Shown: positions 42,146 through 50,651 of the stretch, piece by piece
Numbering within the stretch: position 1 is the stretch's first letter
Layout: every line of letters starts with the position of its first letter
Source of the DNA: Lachnospiraceae bacterium
GTDB lineage: Bacteria; Bacillota; Clostridia; Lachnospirales; Lachnospiraceae
DNA: 64,000 nucleotides
Assembly (NCBI GenBank): GCA_017618195.1
Contig: JAFZUW010000056.1
Location: forward strand, 1 to 64,000
Reading direction: 5' to 3'
Position numbers and translations under genes: made by a program
Notes under the pieces: model-generated
What the model was told of the DNA's origin: nothing
What the model saw: the letters and a program-made list of their open reading frames with translations, nothing else
Databases searched by the model: none

Positions 42146-43342
42146 TTACCGCAGCTTAATCTTGACGCCGTTGACAGTTACGGAAACGATGTCATCCGCG
42201 GGAATCAGCGCGGTCATATCGGCCGGAGTCTTAAAGGACTTCCCCGGAACAAGCGAATAATTCCGGTAATATAAATCCTTGGAGTAATTGATTCCGTTAT
42301 CAATCCAGCCGTCCCAACCGTCAGGATCCTGATCGGAAGTCTGGACCGGAATAACGGTTCCGTCTGAGAGGGTTACGGAATTCAGACAGAACCCGCTTCG
42401 TACCCCGTCGTAGGAAATATACATTTTGGTGGAAGTCAGAGAAATCTGTTTTACTATCACGCTGCCGGCTTTCTGATTCGGCCGGAATGTCTTCTCTTTG
42501 GCCGTATAATTGTTGCGCCAGTTAAACTCCACCGGCCATTGTTTCTGGTTGTTCGTATTGAAGTAGAGTAGCATATGGACAAAACCGCGGTTCACGTTGG
42601 TATCTTCTAAAAGAGTCAGTTCAACAAGATACCATAAATAACCGTCACGAGCGAAAATATGGAAAGAACATGAGGCGGGAACGCCTTTTTTGCGTAATAA
42701 AGTATTGTAATAGTACTCCTTGCAGTCGGTATCGGATTTTAAGGTTTCCAGAAGAGATCCTTCGTAATAGCTGACATCAAAATCCCTTAAAATCCACATA
42801 GACTCAAATTGTTCATAGGTGAGGTTGCTGAAGAAACCGTCCGGGGTGCCTTCGGGAAGTTTGAAATTCGTACGGATTTCCACCCATTGCGTGCGGGAAT
42901 CGCCGATAGCATCCACAAGTGAAATATTCAAGCCGTCAATTTCCGAAGTGAGACCGAGTTCCACATATCCGTTCTCCAGTTCTTTCATGGTGCCCTCGAG
43001 TCCGATCAGCTGCGTGAAGCGCACGTCGTAAGCAATCATAGCCGCCACGCAAAGGGAGGTCGCGAGAAGTACGGCAAGAGCGGCAGCGATAAGGACTGTG
43101 CGAAAGACCCGTCGCCCTTTCCTTCGAGGGGATGAAGTTTGCGGCTTTACGGAAGCAAGGGAAAGATCGTTCTTCATGCCGGCTAGTGCGAGAGCGGTTA
43201 CCGCCTGTTCGTTGAAAGCCACGGTGTCCGTAACGCCTGCCTCAACCTCCATCCGTTCGGCCTCCTCCGCAGTCGGCAGTCGGTCAAAAAAGTCTTCATG
43301 TGACTGGTCCTGAGCGATGTTATCGTTGTTAAGATTCTTCAT
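42146..43342 (-). CDS. Membrane protein downstream of ECF sigma factor (DUF4179-like, probable anti-sigma)
   Basis: 398 residues: a cytoplasmic N-terminal region of about 75 residues, one helix (about 82-105) and a large extracytoplasmic domain of beta character (VSYYEGSLLETL, ISLTSTKMYISYDG). This is the layout of single-pass anti-sigma factors in Clostridia, including DUF4179 proteins. The gene overlaps the end of the ECF sigma gene by 14 bp, so the two are translationally coupled. The signal it senses is unknown. Confidence 0.78.
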   Translation of the reverse strand: MKNLNNDNIAQDQSHEDFFDRLPTAEEAERMEVEAGVTDTVAFNEQAVTALALAGMKNDLSLASVKPQTSSPRRKGRRVFRTVLIAAALAVLLATSLCVAAMIAYDVRFTQLIGLEGTMKELENGYVELGLTSEIDGLNISLVDAIGDSRTQWVEIRTNFKLPEGTPDGFFSNLTYEQFESMWILRDFDVSYYEGSLLETLKSDTDCKEYYYNTLLRKKGVPASCSFHIFARDGYLWYLVELTLLEDTNVNRGFVHMLLYFNTNNQKQWPVEFNWRNNYTAKEKTFRPNQKAGSVIVKQISLTSTKMYISYDGVRSGFCLNSVTLSDGTVIPVQTSDQDPDGWDGWIDNGINYSKDLYYRNYSLVPGKSFKTPADMTALIPADDIVSVTVNGVKIKLR

Positions 43343-43904
43343 AAGAGGTGACTCCTTTCTCCGCGAGAATCGAGCGAAGCTTTGATTTGCCGCGGTGAAG
43401 TATGTTTTCCACTTTCTTTTCGGGAAGGCTAAGATGTGCCGCGATGTCTTTTACGCTGCATCGGTCATAGTAGCGTTCACGGAATACGCTGCGCACGGGC
43501 TCATCGAGCTCCGAAACGGCGGATGCTACGGTTTCCTGCAACCATCGTTCCGCCACAATATCTTCGATGCGTCCGGGAGCTTCCGGCTCAATGCCGAGTT
43601 CCGTAAAGGCATCGAGGGAAAGCGTTTCCGGTCTGAGACTTCGGAGCCGGTCTTTGGAAACATTGCGTGCGATTGCGAAGAGGTAGCTTTTCAGCGAGTA
43701 GTTTTCGCTTAGCCGGACTCTCTCCCGGTACTTCCATATTTTTACAAAAACGTCGGCCTCGGCTTCCTCCGTTTCCTCGCGAGGGCGCCCTGCGAGTAAT
43801 GCGGAGCAGATCTTGTGCACGGCAGGACCGTAGATGTGGATAATCTGCTGCATGCCCTGTTCCGGATTGGTCTGTAGCAGCTCGAGTAAACGCTGTTCGT
43901 CCAT
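43329..43904 (-). CDS. ECF-type RNA polymerase sigma factor
   Basis: 191 residues with sigma region 2 (ADVFVKIWKYRERVRLSENYSLKSYLFAIARNVSKDRLR) and region 4 (FRERYYDRCSVKDIAAHLSLPEKKVENILHRGKSKLR), and no regions 1 or 3. I start at 43904; a tandem ATG at 43907 is nearer the GGGAGGG and cannot be ruled out. It is the first gene of a two-gene operon with its probable anti-sigma. Confidence 0.9.
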   Translation of the reverse strand: MDEQRLLELLQTNPEQGMQQIIHIYGPAVHKICSALLAGRPREETEEAEADVFVKIWKYRERVRLSENYSLKSYLFAIARNVSKDRLRSLRPETLSLDAFTELGIEPEAPGRIEDIVAERWLQETVASAVSELDEPVRSVFRERYYDRCSVKDIAAHLSLPEKKVENILHRGKSKLRSILAEKGVTSYEES

Positions 43905-43932
43905 CATGGCCCTCCCTTCTGAAGCGGTGTTC

Positions 43933-43956
43933 ACTATACTATACGCAGGCACCTGC
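43933..43956 (-). promoter_or_regulatory. Promoter region of the ECF sigma operon with palindrome
   Basis: Two overlapping TATAGT -10 candidates on the minus strand (43938-43933 and 43943-43938) lie just downstream of a perfect GCAGG-N2-CCTGC palindrome (43945-43956). No good TTGACA-like -35 is seen. The palindrome fills the spacer position and could be an operator or part of an alternative sigma site. Confidence 0.4.
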
Positions 43957-44064
43957 AATAATCACTCATATGAATTTACCGGATGTTGAGACCATTTTCG
44001 CGGGGAGCAGGGGCTTATGTCAAGGAAAACCCGCAGCTACGTGGGTTCCTTCGGAAATCCGCTC

Positions 44065-44093
44065 TTGCATTTTACGGAAGAAACGCATATAAT
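44065..44093 (+). promoter_or_regulatory. Promoter of asnS
   Basis: -35 TTGCAT (44065-44070), 17-bp spacer, -10 TATAAT (44088-44093). The leader of about 70 nt contains a 6-bp hairpin closed by a GGAA tetraloop (44123-44138). No T-box core is present. The 269-bp gap from 43905 holds this and the divergent sigma promoter only. Confidence 0.75.
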
Positions 44094-44173
44094 TAGCAAA
44101 TATTATAGCAGATAAGTATACACGGACGGGAACGTCCGATTCCGCATGCAATTCAATTTCAAGGAGAAACAAG

Positions 44174-45559
44174 ATGAGAACGAGAATTAAAGAGCTGTTC
44201 GGAAACACTTCCGAGTATGCTTCCAAAGAAGTGACCGTATGCGCATGGGTCCGCACGAACCGCGCACAGGCACAGTTTGGATTCCTTAACGTGAATGACG
44301 GTTCGTTCTTCGAGAATCTGCAGGTCGTTTACGAGCAGGGACTTAGTAATTTCGAGGACATCTCCAAGATAAGGGTCGGTTCGAGCGTTCAGGTAACCGG
44401 TACCGTAGTTCTTACGCCCGAGCATCAGCAGCCTTTCGAGATTAAGGCTACATCCGTTACGCTTCTCGGCGACTGTCCCGAGAACTATCCGATTCAGCCG
44501 AAGCGCCATACAAGAGAATTCCTTCGTACCGTTGCGCATCTTCGCCCCAGAACCAATCTCTTCAGTGCGGTATTCCGTATTCGAAGCGTGGCCGCGATGG
44601 CAATTCATACGTATTTCCAGGACAGAGGATATGTTTACGTGCATACCCCGCTGATTACGGGAGCGGACTGTGAAGGTTCCGACCAGATGTTTAAGATTAC
44701 GACGCTCAATATGAACGACCTGCCGAAGACCGAGGACGGCAAAGTGGATTTCAGTAAGGACCTTTTCGGAAAACAGTCCTTCATTACCGGTTCGGGACAG
44801 CTTCAGGGTGAGACGTTCGCGATGGCATTCGGCGATATTTATACGTTCGGACCGACATTCCGGACAGAGAATTCCAACACCCAGACGCATGCCAATGAGT
44901 TCTGGATGATTGAACCCGAGATGGCTTTCTGCGACCTGCAGGGGCTTATGGATATCGAAGAGGATATGCTCAAGTTCGTTGTGAAGTATGTCTGCGACCG
45001 TTGCCCCGAGGAGATTGACTTCTGCGACAAGTTTGTATCAAAGGGCTTAAAGGATAAGCTGAATAACATAATTAACGCTGAGTTTACCCGAATCAGCCAC
45101 CATGACGTCATCGATATTCTCAAAAAAGCGGACGTGAAGTGGGAATTCGAGCCCGATTACGGAGAGGACATTGCGAAGGAGCACGAAAAATACATCGTGG
45201 AGTACTTTAACGGTCCCGTATTCGTAACCGACTGGCCGAAGGATATCAAGGCGTATTACATGAAAGTCAACCCCGACAACAAGACCGTTGCGGCGGTAGA
45301 TCTTCTTGTTCCGCAGGCAGGCGAGCTCATGGGCGGCAGTCAGAGAGAAGAGAATCTTGATAAGCTGATTGAAAGAATGAACGAGATGGGTGTGGATAAG
45401 GACGGAATCGACTGGTATCTTGATACGAGAAGATACGGCGGCTGCATCCACAGCGGATTCGGAATGGGCTTTGAACGTCTGATTATGTATCTGACGGGTG
45501 TTGAAAACATCCGCGACGTAATTCCTTATCCGAGAACACCGAGAAACTGTGATTTCTAA
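44174..45559 (+). CDS. asnS: Asparaginyl-tRNA synthetase
   Basis: 461 residues, class IIb synthetase. An N-terminal OB-fold anticodon-binding domain (about 1-110, VTVCAWVRTNRAQAQFGFLNVNDG) is followed by a catalytic domain with motif 2 near FTFGPTFRTENSNTQTHANEFWMIEPE and motif 3 GFGMGFERLIMYLTG. The insertion and motif 2 favour AsnRS over AspRS. AAGGAG precedes the start. It has its own promoter and terminator, so it is monocistronic. Confidence 0.95.
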   Translation: MRTRIKELFGNTSEYASKEVTVCAWVRTNRAQAQFGFLNVNDGSFFENLQVVYEQGLSNFEDISKIRVGSSVQVTGTVVLTPEHQQPFEIKATSVTLLGDCPENYPIQPKRHTREFLRTVAHLRPRTNLFSAVFRIRSVAAMAIHTYFQDRGYVYVHTPLITGADCEGSDQMFKITTLNMNDLPKTEDGKVDFSKDLFGKQSFITGSGQLQGETFAMAFGDIYTFGPTFRTENSNTQTHANEFWMIEPEMAFCDLQGLMDIEEDMLKFVVKYVCDRCPEEIDFCDKFVSKGLKDKLNNIINAEFTRISHHDVIDILKKADVKWEFEPDYGEDIAKEHEKYIVEYFNGPVFVTDWPKDIKAYYMKVNPDNKTVAAVDLLVPQAGELMGGSQREENLDKLIERMNEMGVDKDGIDWYLDTRRYGGCIHSGFGMGFERLIMYLTGVENIRDVIPYPRTPRNCDF

Positions 45560-45566
45560 ACATTCC

Positions 45567-45595
45567 GGGGCACCCCGAAAAGGGTGCCTCTTTTT
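45567..45595 (+). terminator. Intrinsic terminator of asnS
   Basis: A 9-bp stem with one G-U pair (45567-45575 with 45582-45590), 6-nt loop and T5. It lies immediately before the ribosome site of the next gene. Confidence 0.9.
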
Positions 45596-45625
45596 CGAAG
45601 TATTATTGATTTCGGAGGTAAACCG

Positions 45626-46459
45626 ATGGAGAAACTGGGATATTATCTCGCTTTTCCCTTTGTCCGCTACGCGCTTGTCGTAGGCGTACTGATTGCGTTA
45701 TGCTCCGCGCTTCTCGGCGTCATCCTTGTATTGAAGCGGTTTTCCTTCATCGGGGACGGACTCTCGCATGTCGCGTTCGGAGCGATTGCGATCGCGTCCG
45801 TCATGAAAATCACGAGTAACCTCGTATTTGTCTTCCCGGTTACGATCCTGGCAGCAGTCATTCTCTTAAAGACCGGTCAGAATAAAAAGATCCACGGAGA
45901 CGCGGCAATTGCCATGATATCCGTGGGTGCTTTGGCGGTCGGGTATTTTCTGTTGTGCCTTCGTCCGTCCACTACCAACGTGTCAGGTGATGTCTGTAAT
46001 ACGCTGTTCGGCTCGCAGGCGATGATCACGCTTCGAAGGAACGACGTGACCCTCTGCATGGTAATGTCGCTGATCGTAATCGCGATGTTCGTCGTTTTCT
46101 ACCGGAAAATCTTCGCGGTCACATTTGACGAGAACTTTGCGCGAAGCACCGGACTTGCCGTCAGCGCTTACAACATGATGGTCGCGGCGGTTACGGCGGT
46201 TGTGATCGTGCTTGCGATGAATCTGGTCGGATCGCTGCTTGTTTCGGCGCTGATCATCTTTCCTGCACTTTCCGCGATGCGTATGTTCCGGAGCTTCCGT
46301 GCCGTAATATTCTGTTCGGCAGGGCTCGCCGTCATCGGAGCGGCGGCAGGGGTGATTCTTTCCATTTTGTGGTCCACCCCGCCGGGAGCTACGATTGTTA
46401 TTTTAGATATGGCGTTTTTCTTTGTATCGGCTTTAATCGGCCGGTTCCTGGGCCGCTGA
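45626..46459 (+). CDS. Metal ABC transporter permease (ZnuB/MntB-like), orphan
   Basis: 277 residues with about eight helices. FSFIGDGLSHVAFGAIAI is the conserved segment of ABC-3 family zinc/manganese permeases, and the C-terminal half has VTAVVIVLAMNLVGSLLVSALIIFPALSA. The start at 45626 is behind GGAGG; the in-frame upstream ATG lies inside the asnS terminator. No ATPase or metal-binding lipoprotein gene is adjacent. Its 3' end overlaps the convergent queT gene by 27 bp. Confidence 0.85.
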   Translation: MEKLGYYLAFPFVRYALVVGVLIALCSALLGVILVLKRFSFIGDGLSHVAFGAIAIASVMKITSNLVFVFPVTILAAVILLKTGQNKKIHGDAAIAMISVGALAVGYFLLCLRPSTTNVSGDVCNTLFGSQAMITLRRNDVTLCMVMSLIVIAMFVVFYRKIFAVTFDENFARSTGLAVSAYNMMVAAVTAVVIVLAMNLVGSLLVSALIIFPALSAMRMFRSFRAVIFCSAGLAVIGAAAGVILSILWSTPPGATIVILDMAFFFVSALIGRFLGR

Positions 46460-46963
46460 GAGTTCTTTTGGAAGAGGCGTCCGCTTCAGTCCAAGCAGAA
46501 GGAGACCGCCGCCTAAGCAGCAGCAAACGACTTCACCGATTCCTACCGTAAGCATCATGAACGGGATGGCATCGGGAACACCGTAGGCGTAACGAAGCAC
46601 GTACGGTACAATTAAAACATTGGCAATAACAGGCGGAAGGGTGCATAACAGTGCGCCCTTTGTTTTTTTACAGAAAGGAATCCGTGAAAGCAGATAGGTT
46701 CCGATCGCACCGAGAAGGGTGGCGGCAGAGCCGAATACGATATCCGCGAGTACGCAGCCTGTGAGAGTGTTGGCAAGAATGCATCCGATTGTCAGACCGG
46801 GAATCGCCGCCGGGGTGAAGAACGGAAGAATCGTGAGGGCTTCGGAAAGCCGGAACTGGATGGCTCCGCTTGCAAGACCGAGAGCGTTGCTGAGATACGT
46901 CAGAGCGACGTAGAGTGCCGCAGTGACGGCAGCCACTGCGATGAAGACAGTTTTCTTTTTCAT
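46433..46963 (-). CDS. queT: QueT-family preQ1/queuosine-precursor transporter
   Basis: 176 residues with five to six helices. The RLSEALTILPFFTPAAIPGLTIGC and DIVFGSAATLLGAIGTYLLSR segments are hallmarks of QueT (an ECF-transporter S component for preQ1 or related deazapurines). The only plausible ATG (46963) lies 25 bases after AGGAGG, with a GGGGC/GCCCC hairpin between them, so folding would bring the ribosome site to normal distance. queT genes are often controlled by preQ1 riboswitches; the leader here has an A-rich tail but no clean match. Confidence 0.85.
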   Translation of the reverse strand: MKKKTVFIAVAAVTAALYVALTYLSNALGLASGAIQFRLSEALTILPFFTPAAIPGLTIGCILANTLTGCVLADIVFGSAATLLGAIGTYLLSRIPFCKKTKGALLCTLPPVIANVLIVPYVLRYAYGVPDAIPFMMLTVGIGEVVCCCLGGGLLLLGLKRTPLPKELSAAQEPAD

Positions 46964-46972
46964 TTGTTTTTC

Positions 46973-47033
46973 GGGGCGTCGGCCCCTTCCTCCTAGTATT
47001 TTTTTAAGGTGAGGATGGAATTGCGAACTCACC
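46973..47033 (-). promoter_or_regulatory. Structured leader of queT
   Basis: Minus strand, in order: a 6-bp stem with a 14-nt loop (47033-47028 with 47013-47008), an A7 run (47005-46999), AGGAGG (46994-46989) and a GGGGC-CGAC-GCCCC hairpin (46986-46973) ten bases before the ATG. Stem, A-rich tail and ribosome site in that order recall preQ1-I riboswitches, but the loop does not contain the complement of the tail. Confidence 0.4.
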
Positions 47034-47273
47034 ACTTGTCGGATGTCCGCTCTGCGGACGTGCGACCTGCGCGCAACGCGTCGAGCGAAGCTCGAATCTC
47101 AATCGCGTTGTGCTCCTTCACTTGTCGGATGTCCGCTCTGCGGACGTGCGACCTACGCGCAACGCGTCGAGCGAAGCTCGAATCTCAATCGCGTTGTGCT
47201 CCTTCATTTGTCGGATGCTCGCTCTGCGAGCGTGCGACCGTTGGTCATAGGCCTGCGAAGCAGCGGTATGACC
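47033..47273. repeat. 86-bp tandem structured repeat, about 2.8 units
   Basis: Two nearly identical 86-bp units (47033-47118, 47119-47204; one difference noted, G/A in the gacctRc segment) are followed by a diverged third unit (47205-47273). Each unit can form hairpin A (outer GTCG/CGAC, internal loop gat/gtg, inner 6-bp stem, TCT loop) and stem-loop B with a GAA triloop. In unit 3 the inner stem of A changes by two compensated base pairs, and stem B has an unrelated sequence but still pairs. It fills the gap between the phosphoesterase and queT. No coding potential is supported. Confidence 0.8.
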
Positions 47274-47944
47274 TACTCGGCATCTTTGTGCCTGCGCCTC
47301 CGATGCCGTTTCTTTTTGGGAGCTTCCTGCTCCCAGCGGGCGATATCTTCGTCCGGTATTTCCAGAACATACTTATCATATCCGTTTACAATCTGCGTCT
47401 CGCCGTAGGTGGTGATACGCTTCGCGTTGCGGACATAATTGGCATGTACGTGGCCGTGGATCATGTATTTCGGGTGGTATTTGTCCATCATGTGGACAAA
47501 TGACAAGAACCCGTGGTGCGGCATGTCTTCCGCGTCACCGAGCCCCTGTGCGGGGGAATGGGTCAGCAGGATGTCGAAGCCGCCGTTTCGGAATATGCGG
47601 AAACGGAGACCGCGGACGCGATGGCTCATTTCCGCCTCGGTATATTGATGGATGCCGGGCTTATAGCGCATGGATCCGCCGAGACCGACGATGCGGAGCC
47701 CTTTAAAGCGGTACACCGTATCCTCGATGCAGGTGCACCCCTCGGGGGGCGTCTGTTCGTAACAGTCGTCGTGGTTTCCGTGCACGTAAAGGACGGGGGC
47801 TTTCGTGAAGGTCGCAAGGAAAGAAAGGTACTGCGGGGCCAGGTCTCCGCAGGAAAGGATGAGATCGTACTCATCTAACATCCCCGGGGTATAGTAGTCC
47901 CATAGAGCTTTCGATTCCTTATCGGCTATGACAAGAATCTTCAC
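47273..47944 (-). CDS. Metallophosphoesterase
   Basis: 223 residues of the calcineurin-like phosphoesterase fold: ILVIADKES (a D-x-H position replaced by DKE), LSCGDLAP, YVHGNHDD, LLTHSPAQG and IHGHVHANY. The first metal site motif is usually SDxH; here it is ADKE, a mild deviation seen in some YfcE relatives. The tail is Lys/Arg-rich (KKKRHRRRRHK), suggesting nucleic-acid or membrane contact. GTG start at 47944 behind GGGAGG; the in-frame TTG at 47962 precedes the ribosome site. Confidence 0.85.
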   Translation of the reverse strand: MKILVIADKESKALWDYYTPGMLDEYDLILSCGDLAPQYLSFLATFTKAPVLYVHGNHDDCYEQTPPEGCTCIEDTVYRFKGLRIVGLGGSMRYKPGIHQYTEAEMSHRVRGLRFRIFRNGGFDILLTHSPAQGLGDAEDMPHHGFLSFVHMMDKYHPKYMIHGHVHANYVRNAKRITTYGETQIVNGYDKYVLEIPDEDIARWEQEAPKKKRHRRRRHKDAE

Positions 47945-48027
47945 GGTAACCTCCCAATACAATCCTTTGCGGATTATTGTCCGACGCGCATCAATCCGCA
48001 GACGCCCATCCGTCTGCGGTCAGAAAC

Positions 48028-49941
48028 TTACAGCTGTGTTTCGGCTTCCGGCCGGAATACGGCCTGCGCCGTCATAAATTCGCGGAATTCGTCCCGAAGG
48101 TCGTCAGGACCCGGGATAAAGCCGTGAACACCGGCAACGAGACGGTCCATGCGGATAATTTCCTCGGGTGCGAGGCCTTCGCCCGCATCGAGACAGGTAC
48201 CGTCCTGGAACGTGATCAGCCCGGAGAACGGAACGAGCGTCCGGTTGATGATCGCAGCCTTCAGCGTCTCGGTAAGCCGCAGCAGTTCGGGCGGCATCTT
48301 AAGAGACGTGATCACGTCGATCGCTCCGGCGGACATGCCCCACCAATAGTTCAGAGCATAAATGCCGACGGACTCATCCTCGTCCTTCCAGTTGTTATTC
48401 AAAATGCTTCGCAGAATTTCTTCGTATAATTTGCCCCAGTGCCATACCGGCATCGCATAGTTGACGGGCGTCTCGCCTTTTTCGTAGAGACCGAACTCAC
48501 GGGAAGCGCTCGCCGGAGCATTCAGATCACGGTTACTGATGATATATACATCGTTCCGGTCGAACAATCCGTCGTCCGAACGGTCCTTCAGCGTAGACCA
48601 GTCAAGGAATACTTCCGCACGCGGATTTACCGACTTTGCTCCCAAGGCAAATGCGTTGATGCTCGCGACCGAACCGAATACCGGATAGTCCGCGATATAA
48701 CCGACGCGGTTGTTGTCCGCCATCGCGCCCGCAATGCAGCCGATGATGAATTTGGCTTCATAGGTCCGCAGATAGTACGAGCGGACGTGCTTATAGGAAG
48801 TATTTAACGAGCAGTTCAGGATCTTGACATCCGGATGCGTGGCAGCAGCCTTTGCGCACGCCGCGATATGCTGCGGGGATGTGGCAAATACGATGTCATA
48901 GCCTTCCTTGATGATCTTCTCCAGGGCTTCGTCCGCGCCGTCTGCGGTAATGTCATAGAAGGAAGCGGTACGGATCCGGTTTCCGAATACGTCCTCGACA
49001 TGCTCGCGGCCGAGCTCGTGGCTGTACGTCCATGCGCTGACGGACGTATTCTTTTCGTGAACCCAGGCAACGCCGTGCTGCTTCTGCGGGATCAGATTCG
49101 TGAAGACGTGCTTCTTCGGATCTTCTACCGGATTCAGCGAGATCGCGGCCTGACGGTCGCGCCCGTAAATTTTGAATTCGCTCCACACGCGGGCGATGTT
49201 TTTGGAAAGCTCGCTGCTGCCGGCATTCTTCGTTGCCGCATATCCGAAGATGTGCAGGTATACAAGAAACGCATCGGCAACGGTCGTAACCAGCTTCTCG
49301 CCGCCGGCAGCCAGGTATTCCTTACGGAAGCGGGCATAGGCGGAGCGCAGATCCATCGCGTCCTCCTCGGTAAAAGGCGAATCGGGATCTTCTTTGATCT
49401 CTTTAAAGAACAGTGCGTAGCTGCCGGTCTTCGTAAACGTCAGATAGTTCACGCCGGTCTTTTCGAAGAAATCCAGGAATTCATAGTAGAGCTGGATTTC
49501 CTTGGCGTCGCTCCGCTTCGGAATGATTCGTGTTACCTCGGCTTCGATGGTAACGGCGCCCATGAATTTGGATACGCTGACGCGCTTGTTGCCTTCCTGA
49601 ACATAGAACTTATTCAGGAATTCGTAGCAGATGATCGGGTCACGGAGACCCTCCTCCAGCATGGAGTCGTAAAGAGCCATCCATTTGTAGCCGAACTCGG
49701 TGTCCGGCTCCAAAAGAGGCATAAAGTTTCTTGCAAATGCATTGGAACGTCCTTCCGCAAAGGTCCCCACAACCTGATTCAGCGGAATCTCCTGAAGACC
49801 GAGCTTCACTTTGGACTCGGTTTCATACGGAGCCATGATCTCTTCCAGACAGATGAGGTAGGGATGCAGCCCCTTGCTGATGCAGGCACTGTATTCCTTT
49901 TGCCCCAGGTGCATCGCTTTTTCATACTCATCGTTGGTCAT
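48028..49941 (-). CDS. Cytoplasmic BMP-domain protein with ParB-like N-terminal region
   Basis: 637 residues with no signal peptide. Residues about 1-250 are helical and include EIPLNQVVGTFAEGRSNAFARNF and a ParB/sulfiredoxin-like FYVQEGNKRVSVSKFMGA box. Residues about 280-560 are a BMP/Med-type binding fold (SVSAWTYSHELGREHVEDVFG, DIVFATSPQHI, AKFIIGCIAGAMADNNRVGYIADYP, YIISNRDLNAPA). BMP proteins normally sit outside the cell; this one should be an intracellular sensor, perhaps of nucleosides, with a possible nucleic-acid-binding half. AAAGGAG lies 12 bases before the ATG. Confidence 0.75.
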   Translation of the reverse strand: MTNDEYEKAMHLGQKEYSACISKGLHPYLICLEEIMAPYETESKVKLGLQEIPLNQVVGTFAEGRSNAFARNFMPLLEPDTEFGYKWMALYDSMLEEGLRDPIICYEFLNKFYVQEGNKRVSVSKFMGAVTIEAEVTRIIPKRSDAKEIQLYYEFLDFFEKTGVNYLTFTKTGSYALFFKEIKEDPDSPFTEEDAMDLRSAYARFRKEYLAAGGEKLVTTVADAFLVYLHIFGYAATKNAGSSELSKNIARVWSEFKIYGRDRQAAISLNPVEDPKKHVFTNLIPQKQHGVAWVHEKNTSVSAWTYSHELGREHVEDVFGNRIRTASFYDITADGADEALEKIIKEGYDIVFATSPQHIAACAKAAATHPDVKILNCSLNTSYKHVRSYYLRTYEAKFIIGCIAGAMADNNRVGYIADYPVFGSVASINAFALGAKSVNPRAEVFLDWSTLKDRSDDGLFDRNDVYIISNRDLNAPASASREFGLYEKGETPVNYAMPVWHWGKLYEEILRSILNNNWKDEDESVGIYALNYWWGMSAGAIDVITSLKMPPELLRLTETLKAAIINRTLVPFSGLITFQDGTCLDAGEGLAPEEIIRMDRLVAGVHGFIPGPDDLRDEFREFMTAQAVFRPEAETQL

Positions 49942-50072
49942 GAATAATGCAATCTCCTTTTCTGATTTCTAACCGCATTATAGCCGTAAGAGGGCGAGAA
50001 TGCAACAAAAGGTTGGAATCTGCCGTTTGGATATGGTAAAATACGATATCATCCGTCAGCGGGGGGGATAGT

Positions 50073-50651
50073 ATGAGCAAAAAGAAAAAATGGATCATCA
50101 TTGGGGCGGTTGCTGCGGTTCTGACCATATATGCCGTCGTATTTGTCTGCTTCCTTTTAAAGGGCGGCGATGAAAAGAATCCGCTTGACGAGGACACGGA
50201 GGAAGAGGAGTACGAGCAGGGTCCGGAGGGCCGGTTTGTTTCCGCTGACGGCCGTTCCGCAGTGGAAATAAAGGGCGATATAGCCGTGTTGTCCGGAATG
50301 ACGTGGAATGACCGATGGGTAGATATGGTATCGAAAAGAGCCGCGCTTGCGGAATACAGTAAGGTGAAGAAATTAAAGAACGTCGAAGACGACGATGAAC
50401 TCTCCCGGATTCATGCGGAGGCGCTTGCTTTTTACATGGCTGACATTTCGAAGATCGACATGAACGCGGAATGGAACGTGGAATGGTCCGGTATGGCAGA
50501 CAATGAGTATTATCGTTCGGGAACTTTCACGCTGAAAACGGACCGTTATAAAGACCGTGAAGGCGGAATAACCCGGATTCTGATTGTGGTTGAGTATGAT
50601 CCGGGCAATAAGACTCTTGAATTTGAAGGGACGGAGTTCAGGAAGGAATAA
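50073..50651 (+). CDS. Membrane-anchored hypothetical protein
   Basis: 192 residues, not recognised. One N-terminal helix (about 7-29) after a KKKK start, then an acidic linker (DEDTEEEEYEQG) and an exported alpha/beta domain of about 145 residues (FVSADGRSAVEIKGD, RSGTFTLKTDRYKD). It is probably surface-exposed and anchored. A promoter-like TTGGAA-N18-TAAAAT and a GGGGGG-type ribosome site precede it. No cysteines or known catalytic motif are visible beyond the anchor. Confidence 0.65.
   Translation: MSKKKKWIIIGAVAAVLTIYAVVFVCFLLKGGDEKNPLDEDTEEEEYEQGPEGRFVSADGRSAVEIKGDIAVLSGMTWNDRWVDMVSKRAALAEYSKVKKLKNVEDDDELSRIHAEALAFYMADISKIDMNAEWNVEWSGMADNEYYRSGTFTLKTDRYKDREGGITRILIVVEYDPGNKTLEFEGTEFRKE

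Noticed and set aside
43960..44173. T-box leader before asnS
   Set aside because: No AGGGTGGNACCGCG core, no long leader between the promoter and the start, and no terminator.
47033..47273. CRISPR array
   Set aside because: Direct repeats are adjacent with no unique spacers, the unit is 86 bp and structured, and no cas genes are present.
47009..47503. Plus-strand ORF across the 86-bp repeats
   Set aside because: The reading frame exists only because the repeat length and composition avoid stops; it also runs antisense into the phosphoesterase gene.
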